A stretch of DNA of 64,000 bases from contig NZ_JAQKGV010000002.1 in the NCBI RefSeq assembly GCF_028617075.1, forward strand, positions 155,717 through 219,716, given 5' to 3'. This document shows, one piece after another, positions 16,805-25,995 of the stretch (the stretch's first letter is position 1; each line of letters opens with the position of its first letter). The position numbers were made by a program, and so were the translations under genes. The notes under the pieces are model-generated. The model searched no databases, was not told the DNA's origin, and worked only from the letters and a program-made list of their open reading frames with translations. This DNA comes from Rubrobacter calidifluminis. GTDB taxonomy: Bacteria; Actinomycetota; Rubrobacteria; Rubrobacterales; Rubrobacteraceae.

Positions 16805-18328
16805 ATGCCGGGAGAATACGTACTGGCGGTCGATCAGGGGACCACTAGCTCCAGGGCGATAGTCTTCAACCACGACAGCGCCACGGTCGGTGAGGCGCAG
16901 AGGGAATTCACCCAGCACTACCCGCGTCCCGGGTGGGTCGAGCACGACGCGAACGAGATCTGGGAGGTCACGCTCGGGGTCATAAGGGACGCGCTCGAAG
17001 ATGCCGGGGTCTCGGCCGGCTCGCTCGCGGGGATAGGGATAACCAACCAGCGCGAGACGGTGGTGATGTGGGATCGCAGGACAGGGGAGCCGGTGCACCG
17101 GGCCATCGTCTGGCAGGACCGGAGGGGCGCGGGGATCTGCGACGATCTCGTCGCGCGCGGCTACGAGAAGCTGGTACGGGACAAAGCCGGGCTTACGGTC
17201 GACGCCTACTTCTCCGGTTCGAAGGTCAAGTGGCTTCTGGACAACGTCGAGGGTCTGAGGGAGAAGGCCAGGTCCGGGGAGATCTGCTTCGGCACGATAG
17301 ACTCCTGGCTCGTCTACAGGCTCACCGGGGGGCGAGAGCACATAACCGACTACTCGAACGCCTCGCGCACGATGCTCTACAACATCTACGACCTCAGGTG
17401 GGACGACGAGCTTTTGGAGATGCTCGACGTGCCGCGCGAGATCCTGCCCGAGGTCATGCCCTCCTCTTACGTCTACGGGAAGACCGATCCGGACGTCATG
17501 TTCGGGGCCGAGGTTCCGATCGCCGGGATCGCCGGAGACCAGCAGGCGGCGCTCTTCGGGGAGGTCGCCTACGAGAGGGGGCTCACCAAGAACACCTACG
17601 GTACGGGATCGTTCGCGCTGATGAACACCGGCACCGAGGGCATCCGCAGCGGTGGGGATCTGCTGACCACCATAGCCTGGAAGCTCGGGGACGAGCCGGT
17701 CGAGTACGCGCTGGAGGGTGCGATCTTCATCACCGGGGCTGCCGTGCAGTGGCTGCGGGACGGGCTCGGGATAATCCAGAACGCGGCCGAGACCGAAGAT
17801 CTCGCCCGCAGCCTGGATTCCAACGACGACGTGTACTTCGTCCCGGCGCTCGTGGGGCTCGGGGCCCCGCACTGGGACTCCTACGCCCGGGGGACCATCG
17901 TCGGGATCACCCGCGGTACCACCAGGGCGCACCTGGCGCGGGCCGCGCTCGAGAGCATGTGCTACCAGACACGCGACGTGGTCGAGGCCATGGAGAAAGA
18001 TTCCGGGATAAAGCTCCCGAGCTTCAAGGCCGACGGTGGGGCCGCGGCGAACCGCTGGATGATGCAGTTCCAGGCGGACATTCTCGGCGTTCCGGTCGAG
18101 GTCCCAGAGACGCTCGAGACCACCGCGCTCGGGGCGGCTTACCTCGCCGGGCTCGCCACCGGCTTCTGGGAGAATAAGGAAGAGCTGGTGAACCGCTGGC
18201 GCCTCAGGCGGCGCTACGAGCCGCAGATGGGCGAGGAGGAGCGTGAGCGGCTCTACGCCCGGTGGAAGGAAGCTCTCGAGCGCTCCCGGCGGTGGGCCAA
18301 AGAAGCCGTCGAGTCGCCGCTGGCCTGA
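16805..18328 (+). CDS. glpK: Glycerol kinase
   Basis: GlpK phosphorylates glycerol to glycerol-3-phosphate. The 507-residue FGGY kinase starts [17 protein letters not shown] (phosphate-1 loop). It has the glycerol-site residues in [30 protein letters not shown] and an ATP-site [13 protein letters not shown] segment, and ends with the FGGY-2 signature around [22 protein letters not shown] at 16805 has GAGGAGG upstream. TATGCT at 16693-16698 downstream of the leader hairpin could be a second promoter. It begins the glpK-dhaK-glpF-dhaL-dhaM-glpD run. Confidence 0.97.
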   Translation: MPGEYVLAVDQGTTSSRAIVFNHDSATVGEAQREFTQHYPRPGWVEHDANEIWEVTLGVIRDALEDAGVSAGSLAGIGITNQRETVVMWDRRTGEPVHRAIVWQDRRGAGICDDLVARGYEKLVRDKAGLTVDAYFSGSKVKWLLDNVEGLREKARSGEICFGTIDSWLVYRLTGGREHITDYSNASRTMLYNIYDLRWDDELLEMLDVPREILPEVMPSSYVYGKTDPDVMFGAEVPIAGIAGDQQAALFGEVAYERGLTKNTYGTGSFALMNTGTEGIRSGGDLLTTIAWKLGDEPVEYALEGAIFITGAAVQWLRDGLGIIQNAAETEDLARSLDSNDDVYFVPALVGLGAPHWDSYARGTIVGITRGTTRAHLARAALESMCYQTRDVVEAMEKDSGIKLPSFKADGGAAANRWMMQFQADILGVPVEVPETLETTALGAAYLAGLATGFWENKEELVNRWRLRRRYEPQMGEEERERLYARWKEALERSRRWAKEAVESPLA

Positions 18329-18339
18329 GGAGGCGGAAG

Positions 18340-19341
18340 ATGAAGAAGATCATCAACGCCCCCGAGCGCGTCGTAGAGGAGATGCTGCGGGGGATGGAGC
18401 TCGCCAACCCGGGTCTGATCCGGCTGATCCCCGAGCACAACGTCGTCGTCCGGGCCGACGCCCCCGTCGAAGGCAAGGTCGCGCTCGTCTCCGGCGGCGG
18501 TTCGGGGCACGAACCGACCCACGGCGGGTACGTCGGGCCCGGGATGCTCGACGCCGCCTGCGCCGGGGCCGTCTTCACCAGCCCCACCCCCGAGCAGATG
18601 CTCGAGGCCACCAAGGCCGTGAACGGCGGGGCCGGGGTGTTCTACGTCGTCAAGAACTACACCGGGGACGTCTTGAACTTCGAGATGGCCGGGGAGCTCG
18701 CCGAGGCCGAGGGGATAGAGACCGACTACGTCGTCACCAACGACGACGTGGCCGTCGAGGACTCCACCTACACCAGCGGGCGGCGCGGGATCGCGGGTAC
18801 GATCTTCGTGCACAAGATCTGCGGCGCCGCGGCCGACGACGGCAAGAAGCTCCCCGAGATAAAGGAACTCGCCGAGAGGGTCAACGCCAACGTCCGCTCG
18901 ATGGGGATGGCCCTAACCAGCTGCACGCCGCCGGAGGCCGGGGAGCCCATCTTCCAGATCGCGGACGACGAGATGGAGATCGGGATCGGCATCCACGGCG
19001 AACCCGGAGCCGAGCGCAGGAAGATAGAACCCGCCGACAGGATAGTCGATCGGATGCTCGAGAAGATCCTCGGCGACTCGGTGGACTACTCCGGTTCCGA
19101 AGTCGCCGTGATCGTCAACGGGCTCGGCGGCACGCCGTTGATGGAACTCTACGTCGCCTACCAGCACGTACACGACGTGCTGAAGAGGGAGGGTATCGAG
19201 GTCTGGAGGAGGCCTTACATCGGGGACTACATGACGTCTCTCGAGATGGCGGGCTTCTCGATAACGCTCCTGAAGCTGGATGAAGAGATGAAGCGCTACC
19301 TCGCCGCACCCTGCACGGTCGCGGCGGGCAGGCCGTTCTAG
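18340..19341 (+). CDS. dhaK: Dihydroxyacetone kinase subunit DhaK (PTS-type)
   Basis: DhaK binds dihydroxyacetone covalently and is the substrate-binding half of the PTS-dependent kinase. The 333-residue protein starts MKKIINAPERVVEEMLRGM. It contains SGGGSGHEPTHGGYVGPGML (residues 48-67) and the hemiaminal-forming histidine in IGIGIHGEPGAER near residue 220. ATG at 18340 follows GAGGAGG with 11 nt between glpK stop and start, so the longer in-frame start inside glpK is rejected. DhaL and DhaM partners follow after glpF. Confidence 0.94.
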   Translation: MKKIINAPERVVEEMLRGMELANPGLIRLIPEHNVVVRADAPVEGKVALVSGGGSGHEPTHGGYVGPGMLDAACAGAVFTSPTPEQMLEATKAVNGGAGVFYVVKNYTGDVLNFEMAGELAEAEGIETDYVVTNDDVAVEDSTYTSGRRGIAGTIFVHKICGAAADDGKKLPEIKELAERVNANVRSMGMALTSCTPPEAGEPIFQIADDEMEIGIGIHGEPGAERRKIEPADRIVDRMLEKILGDSVDYSGSEVAVIVNGLGGTPLMELYVAYQHVHDVLKREGIEVWRRPYIGDYMTSLEMAGFSITLLKLDEEMKRYLAAPCTVAAGRPF

Positions 19342-19356
19342 AGGAAAGGAGTAGCT

Positions 19357-20337
19357 ATGGCACAGGCTGCAGCACCACCCAGGCGAGGCTGGCGTTCCAC
19401 GGTGTGGGGCGAGCTCTCGGCCGAGTTTCTGGGCACTTTCGTTCTGATAGCCTTCGGAGACGGCGTGGTCGCGATGGCGGTCGCCGCGCTCAACCAGTCG
19501 GGCCGGGCGGAGAACGGGCACACCATCTTCCTGGCCTCCGGCGACTGGTTGCTCATAACCTGGGGCTGGGCGATGGCGGTCGCCTTCGGCGTCTACGTCG
19601 CTGGAGGGATAAGCGGGGCCCACCTGAACCCGGCGGTGACGCTCGCGCTGGCGGCGAAGAGAGACTTCCCGTGGCGCAAGGTTATACCGTACATGGTGGC
19701 TCAGGTGGTAGGGGCGTTCGTGGGCGCCGCCCTGGTGTATCTCGTCTACCACAACGCGATAGCTAGCTTCGAGCAGGCGAACCACATAACCAGGGGCGAT
19801 CCGGCTTCCAACACGACCTTCTCGATCTTCGCGACCTTCCCCGCCCCGTACTTCCACGGCAGCATGGTGGGACCGCTCATCGACCAGATCGTGGGCACGA
19901 TGTTCCTCGTCATGTTCGTCTTCGCGCTCACCGACGACCGCAACCAGCCCCCGCTGTCCAACATGGCCCCGTTCCTCGTCGGCATGGCGGTAGCGGCGAT
20001 AGGTATGTCCTACGGGGCGAACGCGGGTTATGCGATAAACCCGGCCCGTGACTTCGGACCCAGGCTGCTGGCTTGGTTCGCCGGCTGGGGGCAGGTGGCG
20101 ATGCCGGGTACGGTAAAGGGGTCGTTCAGCAACTACTTCTGGGTTCCGATAGTCGGACCGCTGGTTGGAGGGGTGATCGGCGCCTACGTCTACGACTTCT
20201 TCATCCGGAACGTGCTCCTCTCCAGAGGACAGCCGCCGACGCCGGCCGTGGAGGCCCAGGGGGAGACCAACGTTGATCAGCGCGGAGCGGACACCGGACG
20301 CGAGGCCGAGCCCCGGGGGAGGACTGTAAAGGAGTAG
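19357..20337 (+). CDS. glpF: Glycerol facilitator (MIP/aquaporin family)
   Basis: The 326-residue channel has both NPA pore motifs: SGAHLNPAVTLALAAKRDF in the first half and GYAINPARDFGPRLLAWFAGWG in the second, with six hydrophobic helices. The aspartate after the second NPA arginine (NPARD) marks the glycerol-conducting branch. A hydrophilic, charged C-terminal tail of about 45 residues is longer than usual and looks disordered. The channel supplies glycerol to GlpK. AAAGGAG stands 6 nt before the ATG. Confidence 0.95.
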   Translation: MAQAAAPPRRGWRSTVWGELSAEFLGTFVLIAFGDGVVAMAVAALNQSGRAENGHTIFLASGDWLLITWGWAMAVAFGVYVAGGISGAHLNPAVTLALAAKRDFPWRKVIPYMVAQVVGAFVGAALVYLVYHNAIASFEQANHITRGDPASNTTFSIFATFPAPYFHGSMVGPLIDQIVGTMFLVMFVFALTDDRNQPPLSNMAPFLVGMAVAAIGMSYGANAGYAINPARDFGPRLLAWFAGWGQVAMPGTVKGSFSNYFWVPIVGPLVGGVIGAYVYDFFIRNVLLSRGQPPTPAVEAQGETNVDQRGADTGREAEPRGRTVKE

Positions 20338-20362
20338 GATGTTCTACCGGTGCGGGGCTGGA

Positions 20363-20398
20363 GGCGGAGGTCCGGCGCGAGGCGGCCGGACCTCCGCC
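20363..20398 (+). terminator. 14-bp GC hairpin between glpF and dhaL
   Basis: Perfect arms 20363-20376 and 20385-20398 close an 8-nt loop. No U-run follows, so it is more likely a partial terminator or mRNA-stability element that separates glpF from dhaLM than a full stop. Confidence 0.5.
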
Positions 20399-20437
20399 TT
20401 CCCCGGGATGTGATGGTTCCCTGAGAAAGGAGTTTTC

Positions 20438-21067
20438 TTGAGTTCCGCTGAGTCTACGATCGCGGTCGTGAGGGCGATGGCCGCCGCGGTGGAGGAGCAC
20501 CGGCAGGAGCTGACCCGGCTCGACTCGAAGATCGGCGACGGCGACCACGGGACGAACATGCACCGGGGCTTTCAGGCCGCGCTGGAGCGTCTGGAGACAG
20601 ACGCTCCGTCCACACCCTCCGACGTGCTCAAGGCCGTCTCGATGGCGCTGATCAGTAAGGTGGGCGGGGCCGCCGGCCCGCTCTACGGCACGGCTTTTCT
20701 CAGGGCTTCCTCCGCGCTCTCAGGCAAGGAAGAGCCGGATGCTTCGGACGCGGTGGAGGCGATGGAGGCGGCCCTCGCTGGCATCAAGCAGAGGGGCAAG
20801 GCCGAGGTGGGTGACAAGACTATGGTCGACGCGCTCGAGCCCGCGGTCGAGGCGGCTAGGAAGGAGGCCGGGTCCTCGGGGGACGTGGGCCGGGTGCTCC
20901 GGGCGGCGGCCGAGGCGGCAGCCCAGGGGGCGGAGTCGACTGTTCCGCTCGCCGCCCGGCGCGGGAGGGCGAGCTACCTCGGTCAGCGGGCCGCAGGGCA
21001 CAAGGACCCCGGGGCGGCCTCCATGCACCTGCTGCTGGACGCCGCGGCCCTGGCTTTGGAGGCGTGA
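20438..21067 (+). CDS. dhaL: Dihydroxyacetone kinase subunit DhaL
   Basis: DhaL holds the ADP that is rephosphorylated by DhaM and passes phosphate to dihydroxyacetone on DhaK. The 209-residue all-helical protein shows the Mg-ADP site LDSKIGDGDHGTNMHRG at residues 29-45, KVGGAAGPLYGTAF in the middle, and the terminal RGRASYLGQRAAGHKDPGAAS. The TTG start has AAAGGAG upstream. Its stop overlaps the dhaM start by one base (TGATG). Confidence 0.94.
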   Translation: MSSAESTIAVVRAMAAAVEEHRQELTRLDSKIGDGDHGTNMHRGFQAALERLETDAPSTPSDVLKAVSMALISKVGGAAGPLYGTAFLRASSALSGKEEPDASDAVEAMEAALAGIKQRGKAEVGDKTMVDALEPAVEAARKEAGSSGDVGRVLRAAAEAAAQGAESTVPLAARRGRASYLGQRAAGHKDPGAASMHLLLDAAALALEA

Positions 21068-21459
21068 TGGCAACGGGCCTGGTGCTCGTCTCCCACAGCC
21101 CCGAGATAGCTTCGGGCACGGCGGAGCTGGTGCGGCAGATGGCCGGAGATGTCGAGGTCCGGGCCGTCGGGGGGGATCCGGACGGCGCCCTCGGAACCGA
21201 CCCGGACAGGATAGGGAACGCCATAGAGGAGATCGGGACGGACGAAATCCTCATCTTTATGGATATCGGGAGCGCGGTCCTCTCGGCCGAGGCGGTGATT
21301 GAGATGCTCGACGAGGGACTCAGGGAGCGGGTCCATCTGGTCGACGCCCCATTCGTCGAGGGGGCGTTCGCAGCCGGGGTGGTCGCCTCCGCAGGCGCCG
21401 ACGCCCGGGAGTGCATGGAGGCGGCCCGGCAGGCCAGGACGGAGCCGAAGCTGCATTAG
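21067..21459 (+). CDS. dhaM: PTS-dependent dihydroxyacetone kinase phosphotransferase subunit DhaM
   Basis: The 130-residue EIIA-Man-type protein transfers phosphate from HPr to DhaL-bound ADP. The phosphorylatable histidine is in LVLVSHSPEIASG near residue 10, and the fold continues with AVGGDPDGALGTD and ILIFMDIGSAVLSAEAV. It consists of this one domain only, without the fused HPr and EI parts found in enterobacterial DhaM, so general PTS proteins elsewhere must supply phosphate. ATG at 21067 is preferred to the GTG one codon upstream. Confidence 0.9.
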   Translation: MATGLVLVSHSPEIASGTAELVRQMAGDVEVRAVGGDPDGALGTDPDRIGNAIEEIGTDEILIFMDIGSAVLSAEAVIEMLDEGLRERVHLVDAPFVEGAFAAGVVASAGADARECMEAARQARTEPKLH

Positions 21460-21536
21460 GGGATGTGCTTGCTCTTCCTGACCTCCGCCGGTGAGCCGGG
21501 TACAAAATGAATGTGCAGCCAGAGGAAGGAGCGGGT

Positions 21537-23201
21537 ATGACGCGCAAGGTACCGGGTGACATAGAGCAGTACCCCTTTGATCTCATCGTCGTCGGGGCCG
21601 GGATAAACGGGGCCGGGATCGCCCGCGACGCGGCGATGCGAGGTCTACGCGTGCTGCTCCTGGACAAGGGGGACATCTCCAACGGGACCACCCAGTGGGC
21701 GACCAGGCTCATCCACGGGGGGCTCAGGTACCTGGAGTACTACGAGGTGGCTCTGGTGCGCGAGTCGCTGCACGACAGGGAGATCCTGCTGCGCATAGCC
21801 CCGCACCTGGTCAGGCCGCTCGGGTTCATGGTCCCGATCTACGAGCGCTCCAGGCGCGGGCCGCGCATGATCCGGCTGGGGATGATCGCCTACGACATCC
21901 TCTCCTACGAGAAGAGCATGCCGCGCCACAGGATGTTTGACCGGGAGGGGGCGCTTGAGCGCGAGCCGGGCCTCAACCCCGATGGTCTGCTCGGTGCCGC
22001 CTTCTACTACGACGCGCAGGCCGAGTACGCCGAGCGGCTGGCGGTCGAGAACGCCATCAGCGCGCGAGAGCACGGGGCGATGGTCATCACCTACGCGAAG
22101 GTCGAGCGGCTCTTGCGCGAGGGAAAGAACGTGGTCGGGGTGGAGTTCTCCGACCTGCTCGACGGCGGCAGGCGCCGCGTCGCCCGCGCCCCGGTCACGG
22201 TCAACGTCTCGGGGCCGTGGGTGGACGAGGTGCTGGGCAACCTCTCCCCGAAGCGCATGATCGGCGGCACCAAGGGCAGTCACCTGGTCGTCGACCCGTT
22301 CCCCGGGGCGCCCAGGAACGAGGCGCTCTACGTCGAAGCCCGCAGGGACGGGCGTCCCTACTTCATCGTGCCCTGGAACGGGCGCTACCTCATCGGCACG
22401 ACCGACATCCCCTACGAGGGGGACCTCGACTACGTCTCGGCCGAGGAGTGGGAGATAGAGTACCTGCTCGAAGAGACCAACCACGTCATCCCGCAGGCGG
22501 GTCTCACCCGCCAGGACGTACTCTACACCTACGCCGGCGTCCGGCCGCTGCCCTACGAGCCCGACGCCGACGCCGGCAGCATCACGAGGAGTCACATCGT
22601 CTACGATCACGCCCGGCACGAACCGCGTCTGGAGGGCCTCATCTCGATCATAGGGGGCAAGCTCACCACCTACCGTAACCTCGGGCGTCAGACGACGGAC
22701 ATGGTCTACAGGAAGCTCGGGCAGAAGCCGCCGAAGAGCGCGACCTCCATCGTCCCCCTGCCCGGCGGCAGGACCGGCGACTTCGAGTCGTTCTCGGAGC
22801 GCTTCAAGGCCGAGAGCGGGCTCCTGCCCCAGATCTCCGAGCGGCTGCTCAAGCTCTACGGGGCCCGGGCGTGGGACGTGCTCGAGATGGCCGGGGAAGA
22901 CCCTTCGCTCAGGGAGCCGCTCGTCACGCCCGCCACCGTGCAGAACGGGCTCATCGGGGCCGAGGTACTCTACTCCTTCGAGCGGGAGATGGCCGAGAAG
23001 CTCTCCGACGTGCTCCTCAGGAGGAGCATGGCCGCGCTCGACCGGGAGGCCGGGCTCGACGTCGACGAGGCGGCGGCGAAGGTGGCGGCGAGGCACTTCG
23101 GGTGGGACGAGGAGCGTACGGAAGGCGAGGTGGAGGAGTACCGCGATTACATCCGGCGCTACCACCCGAAGGCCCTGCAGGAAACCTCGGGACGCAGATA
23201 A
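21537..23201 (+). CDS. glpD: Aerobic glycerol-3-phosphate dehydrogenase
   Basis: GlpD oxidises glycerol-3-phosphate to dihydroxyacetone phosphate at the membrane and passes electrons to quinone. The 554-residue flavoprotein starts with the FAD loop LIVVGAGINGAGIARDAAMRG. It has RLIHGGLRYLEYYEVALVRE and, in the middle, GTDIPYEGDLDYV, and near residue 360 LISIIGGKLTTYRNLGRQT. ATG at 21537 has AGGAAGGAG 5 nt upstream; the ATG at 21507 lacks a site. It completes the pathway from glycerol to triose phosphate. Confidence 0.96.
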   Translation: MTRKVPGDIEQYPFDLIVVGAGINGAGIARDAAMRGLRVLLLDKGDISNGTTQWATRLIHGGLRYLEYYEVALVRESLHDREILLRIAPHLVRPLGFMVPIYERSRRGPRMIRLGMIAYDILSYEKSMPRHRMFDREGALEREPGLNPDGLLGAAFYYDAQAEYAERLAVENAISAREHGAMVITYAKVERLLREGKNVVGVEFSDLLDGGRRRVARAPVTVNVSGPWVDEVLGNLSPKRMIGGTKGSHLVVDPFPGAPRNEALYVEARRDGRPYFIVPWNGRYLIGTTDIPYEGDLDYVSAEEWEIEYLLEETNHVIPQAGLTRQDVLYTYAGVRPLPYEPDADAGSITRSHIVYDHARHEPRLEGLISIIGGKLTTYRNLGRQTTDMVYRKLGQKPPKSATSIVPLPGGRTGDFESFSERFKAESGLLPQISERLLKLYGARAWDVLEMAGEDPSLREPLVTPATVQNGLIGAEVLYSFEREMAEKLSDVLLRRSMAALDREAGLDVDEAAAKVAARHFGWDEERTEGEVEEYRDYIRRYHPKALQETSGRR

Positions 23202-23289
23202 GCACCCCGATCTCCAAGTTTACGCCCGGCCGTTTCCGGGAAGTTAGGTAGCGGTGTTTCAACAGTAAATCGCAGGAGGTCGGGAAGCC

Positions 23290-23799
23290 ATGGAGACCGG
23301 ACGCGGAACCCAGGGCATATTCTCTGAGGAGATGCGCCAGAAGAGAGAAGAGATAATCGAGCTCCTCAAGAAGGCATACTTCATGGAGCTTGAGACGGTG
23401 ATGAACTACGTCACCAACTCCGTCAACCCTGACGGGGTGAGGGCCCAGGAGATCAAGGAATCCCTCGAGGAGGACATCCAGGAGGAGCTCGGTCACGCCC
23501 AGCAGTTCGCCGCCAGGATCAAGGAACTCTACGGGGTGGTTCCGGGCTCGATGGATTTCAAACCCGAGCAGAGCTACCTGCAGCCCCCCGAAGAGCAGAC
23601 CGACGTCGTGAGCATCATAAAGGGCGTCATCGAGGCCGAGACGGGCGCGATAGAGCACTACACACGCATCGTCGAGGAGACCGAGGGTGTCGACCACGTC
23701 ACCCAGGACATGGTGATAGACATCCTGCACGACGAGCAGGAGCACCGCCGGCTCTTCGAGGGGTTCCTGCGCGAGTACCAGGCAGAGGGGCTCGCCTAG
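23290..23799 (+). CDS. Ferritin-like diiron domain protein
   Basis: The 169-residue four-helix protein has spaced acidic and histidine residues typical of ferritin-like proteins: AYFMELETVMNYV (helix 1), EELGHAQQFAARI (helix 2), GVIEAETGAIEHYTRI (helix 3) and DEQEHRRLFEGFLREY (helix 4). These give E and ExxH pairs that could form a diiron site for iron storage or oxidant detoxification. It is shorter than heme-binding bacterioferritin in the loop regions. AGGAGG stands 10 nt before the ATG and a strong terminator follows. Confidence 0.8.
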   Translation: METGRGTQGIFSEEMRQKREEIIELLKKAYFMELETVMNYVTNSVNPDGVRAQEIKESLEEDIQEELGHAQQFAARIKELYGVVPGSMDFKPEQSYLQPPEEQTDVVSIIKGVIEAETGAIEHYTRIVEETEGVDHVTQDMVIDILHDEQEHRRLFEGFLREYQAEGLA

Positions 23800-23822
23800 A
23801 AGGGGCGGGAAAAAAGAAGCTG

Positions 23823-23854
23823 GGAGCGCCGGCAGGATACCGGCGCTCCTTTTG
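23823..23854. terminator. Bidirectional intrinsic terminator
   Basis: A perfect 10-bp stem (23823-23832 with 23840-23849) around a 7-nt loop is followed by TTTTGTT on the plus strand and preceded by an A-run. It can terminate both the ferritin-like gene and the convergent phosphatase gene. Confidence 0.85.
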
Positions 23855-23857
23855 TTG

Positions 23858-24460
23858 CTAGTGCCGTTCTCCCTCCATCCTCTGCGCGAAGGCGTGGACG
23901 AACTCCACCTGCGAGGGGGTCTGCAGAGCACCGGGCCTCGCCAGCCTTACGGCTTCTATGGCCTCCTCCGGGGTGTGGCGTCCCAGCGCGGCGAGGACAC
24001 ACGCTGCGACCGTCCCGCTCCTCCCGAGCCCGGCGCGGCAGTGTAAGACCGTGTTGTTGCCTTCGCCGAGGTTTCGGATGATCTTCTGCACCAGATCTCC
24101 GAAACGTTCCGCCTCTGCTTCGCGTGGCACGTCCACGTCCCGGATCGGGAAGCGCTCTATCTTCACCCCTTGGAGCAGGGAGCTTCTCGACAGCTCGGGG
24201 ACCCCGAAGGCGTGGTACTCGTGATCCTGCATGAGCGAGACGAGCAGTCGCGTGTCGTAGACCTCCTTCAGCCTGAGGAGATCCGCCCGCAGGTTGCGGT
24301 CCCAGCTCCGGCCGTCGAGCTCGGGATCCTTGAGCCCGGGGCACATGCACAGTCCGAGGTGGCCGGGAAGGGGAAGATCTTCCCGGCGGAGGAAGTCCAC
24401 GTGCAGTGGATGCGAACTGGAGGTGTAGGGTTTCCCGCTCTCGTTCTGCTTCCTCTCCAT
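23858..24460 (-). CDS. Dual-specificity / CDKN3-type protein phosphatase
   Basis: The 200-residue protein contains the cysteine-phosphatase signature HCRAGLGRSG (CX5R) at about residues 140-149, with the preceding strand NNTVLHC. Upstream, DLLRLKEVYDTRLLVSLMQDHEY and FPIRDVDVPREAE carry the general-acid region (aspartate in RDVDVP). The N-terminal CPGLKDPELDGRSWDRNLRADL resembles the CDKN3 family. A soluble cytoplasmic enzyme; substrate unknown. A TAGCAT box 7 nt before the ATG suggests a leaderless mRNA. Confidence 0.82.
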   Translation of the reverse strand: MERKQNESGKPYTSSSHPLHVDFLRREDLPLPGHLGLCMCPGLKDPELDGRSWDRNLRADLLRLKEVYDTRLLVSLMQDHEYHAFGVPELSRSSLLQGVKIERFPIRDVDVPREAEAERFGDLVQKIIRNLGEGNNTVLHCRAGLGRSGTVAACVLAALGRHTPEEAIEAVRLARPGALQTPSQVEFVHAFAQRMEGERH

Positions 24461-24465
24461 CGGGG

Positions 24466-24968
24466 TTATGCTACACCGAGAGCCGTGGATGGTCCGGGTG
24501 CCCCCGACTGGTAGCTCTCTCCACCGTAGCCGCCTGAACTCTCACCCTTGTTCTCTACCGGGTGTCCGTTCGGAGAGAATGCGTACCACTCTCCGCCGAA
24601 GCTCTCATCCCTTCTCCCCTGACGTCTCCGGTCTTGCCGTCCGGTGCGTAATAGGGGGTGCCCGTCGCAGGTGGCTTGCAACAGGCCACCTTTCCTTGGG
24701 CTCGTGACGAGCCTGTTCCGTGGCTCGTGAGGGGCGGGCAGGTTTCGGCGCAGGCGCCCGAGCAGGCAGATCCGCCGTTCCTGTCCGCGGTGAACAGATA
24801 GAGCGTATGCCCGTTCGGGCCAGCAAGGATCCTGCCCGGCTTCGGGTTCGTGCCGACTCGGACGATGGCATTCCGCTGACCGCCGCCGTTGCCTGATGAG
24901 GATGGGGTGCTGCCACCGGATGAGGCCTGGGAGGCGGAGCCTCCGCAGCCGGTAAGCAGCAGGGTCAC
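24466..24968 (-). pseudogene. Decayed COG4315-type repeat lipoprotein gene
   Basis: Pieces of a secreted lipoprotein of the repeat-containing COG4315 type are spread over two frames. Frame one has TLLLTGCGGSASQ (lipobox), then GRILAGPNGHTLYLFTADRN and SACSGACAETCPPL. Frame two has QATCDGHPL. Frame one returns for YYAPDGKTGDVRGEG, and frame two ends with DESFGGEWYAFSPNG. At least two frameshifts are needed to rebuild the family pattern, the middle segment is shortened and the signal peptide lacks its basic start. So this is a relic, unless the sequence holds several errors. Confidence 0.65.
24468..24473 (-). promoter_or_regulatory. -10 box TAGCAT of the phosphatase gene (leaderless)
   Basis: TAGCAT on the minus strand ends 7 nt before the ATG at 24460. 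No Shine-Dalgarno sequence is present, so the mRNA probably starts at the start codon. Confidence 0.4.
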
Positions 24969-25179
24969 CGGGGATCAGTGCCGCGACAAACCACGTCCTT
25001 ACAGGTTTCTTTCTGGATATCGCAGATCAGCCTTTCTCCTGGCTCGGTGTGGTTCATGGCGCGCGGTTATACGGTGGGGTGTCGGATCGGTTCAGCTGGG
25101 AGGGCGGGAGGATTGAATCGCTGCTTCCCCGGGGATAACTGCCAACGTGGAGGGCAGGAACATCTCGGAAAGGAGCGAC

Positions 25180-25557
25180 GTGCCGGACGAGAGAGGTGAG
25201 CGGAGTCCCAGGCAGGAGACCTTCGGGCCCGGGAGGGGACCGCAGGCTCTCGCCCAGCTTCAGGCGACCGGAGCCGAGGTTCTGGGCCCCGACGGTATCA
25301 AGATCGGCAGGCTCAAGAAGGTCTACGGGAGCAACTTTTCCGTGGACCGGGGGCTGCTCAGGCGCGAGATATACGTGCCGGTGAGACACGTAAAGGAGAT
25401 AGACGCCCAGGAGAACATAGTGCTCGACGTCACGGCCGAACAGGCCGGTGAGATGGGTTGGGAGAAAGGTGGGGGACGTCCGAACCCTCCGACCAGCTCT
25501 TCGGAAAGTGACAGGGTCGAGAAAGGGACCTGGGAGATCAGACGCGAACAGAGCTGA
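25180..25557 (+). CDS. DUF2171 family protein (PRC-barrel-like)
   Basis: The 125-residue protein carries one small beta domain: GAEVLGPDGIKIGRLKKVYG, then LRREIYVPVRHVKEIDAQENIVLDVTAEQAGEMGW. This is the DUF2171 pattern, related to PRC-barrel domains, of unknown function. N- and C-terminal tails are charged and probably disordered. GTG at 25180 has GGAAAGGAG 4 nt upstream, so the GTG at 25147 is not used. The 211-nt gap before it holds no other gene that I can see. Confidence 0.7.
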   Translation: MPDERGERSPRQETFGPGRGPQALAQLQATGAEVLGPDGIKIGRLKKVYGSNFSVDRGLLRREIYVPVRHVKEIDAQENIVLDVTAEQAGEMGWEKGGGRPNPPTSSSESDRVEKGTWEIRREQS

Positions 25558-25607
25558 AAGCCTGCCCCTGGAAGAGGGATTAATTTTCCCGACTTTTCCC
25601 CCATCGG

Positions 25608-25636
25608 GTGACCCCGGGCGCGCTCTGGGGTATACT
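25608..25636 (+). promoter_or_regulatory. Promoter of the cold-shock gene, giving a long 5' leader
   Basis: GTGACC (25608-25613), 17 nt, then TATACT (25631-25636). Transcription from about 25643 leaves roughly 108 nt of leader before the start codon, as is common for cold-shock mRNAs. Confidence 0.5.
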
Positions 25637-25750
25637 CCCAATGGTAAGTTGCAGGATACGAGGTCGCGCTGACCCGAGCGTCACCCCGATCGAGGAGACA
25701 TTCCCGGTCGCCGCGGTCTCGTAAGAAGAGAAAGGTGGGCTTAAGGTAGT

Positions 25751-25954
25751 ATGGCCCAGGGTACCGTAAAGTGGTTCAGCGCCGAGAAAGGCTACGGCTT
25801 CATCAAGCCCGACGACGGTGGTGAGGATGTCTTCGTGCATCACACCGGCATCGCGGGCTCCGGATTCAAGAGCCTGGAAGAAGGCGAGCAGGTAAGCTTC
25901 GAGACCGAGCAGGGACGCAAGGGCCTGCAGGCGAAGAACGTAACCCGGATCTGA
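25751..25954 (+). CDS. Cold-shock protein (CspA family)
   Basis: This 67-residue single OB-fold protein binds single-stranded RNA and DNA. RNP1 (KGYGFIKPD) and RNP2 (DVFVHHTGI) are intact and the start [14 protein letters not shown] is canonical. It is single-copy in this window and monocistronic, with its own promoter, long leader and a strong terminator at 25996-26030. Confidence 0.97.
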   Translation: MAQGTVKWFSAEKGYGFIKPDDGGEDVFVHHTGIAGSGFKSLEEGEQVSFETEQGRKGLQAKNVTRI

Positions 25955-25995
25955 AGCACTAAAAGCAGCGGAGGCTCGTACTCCGCGCACGCCGA

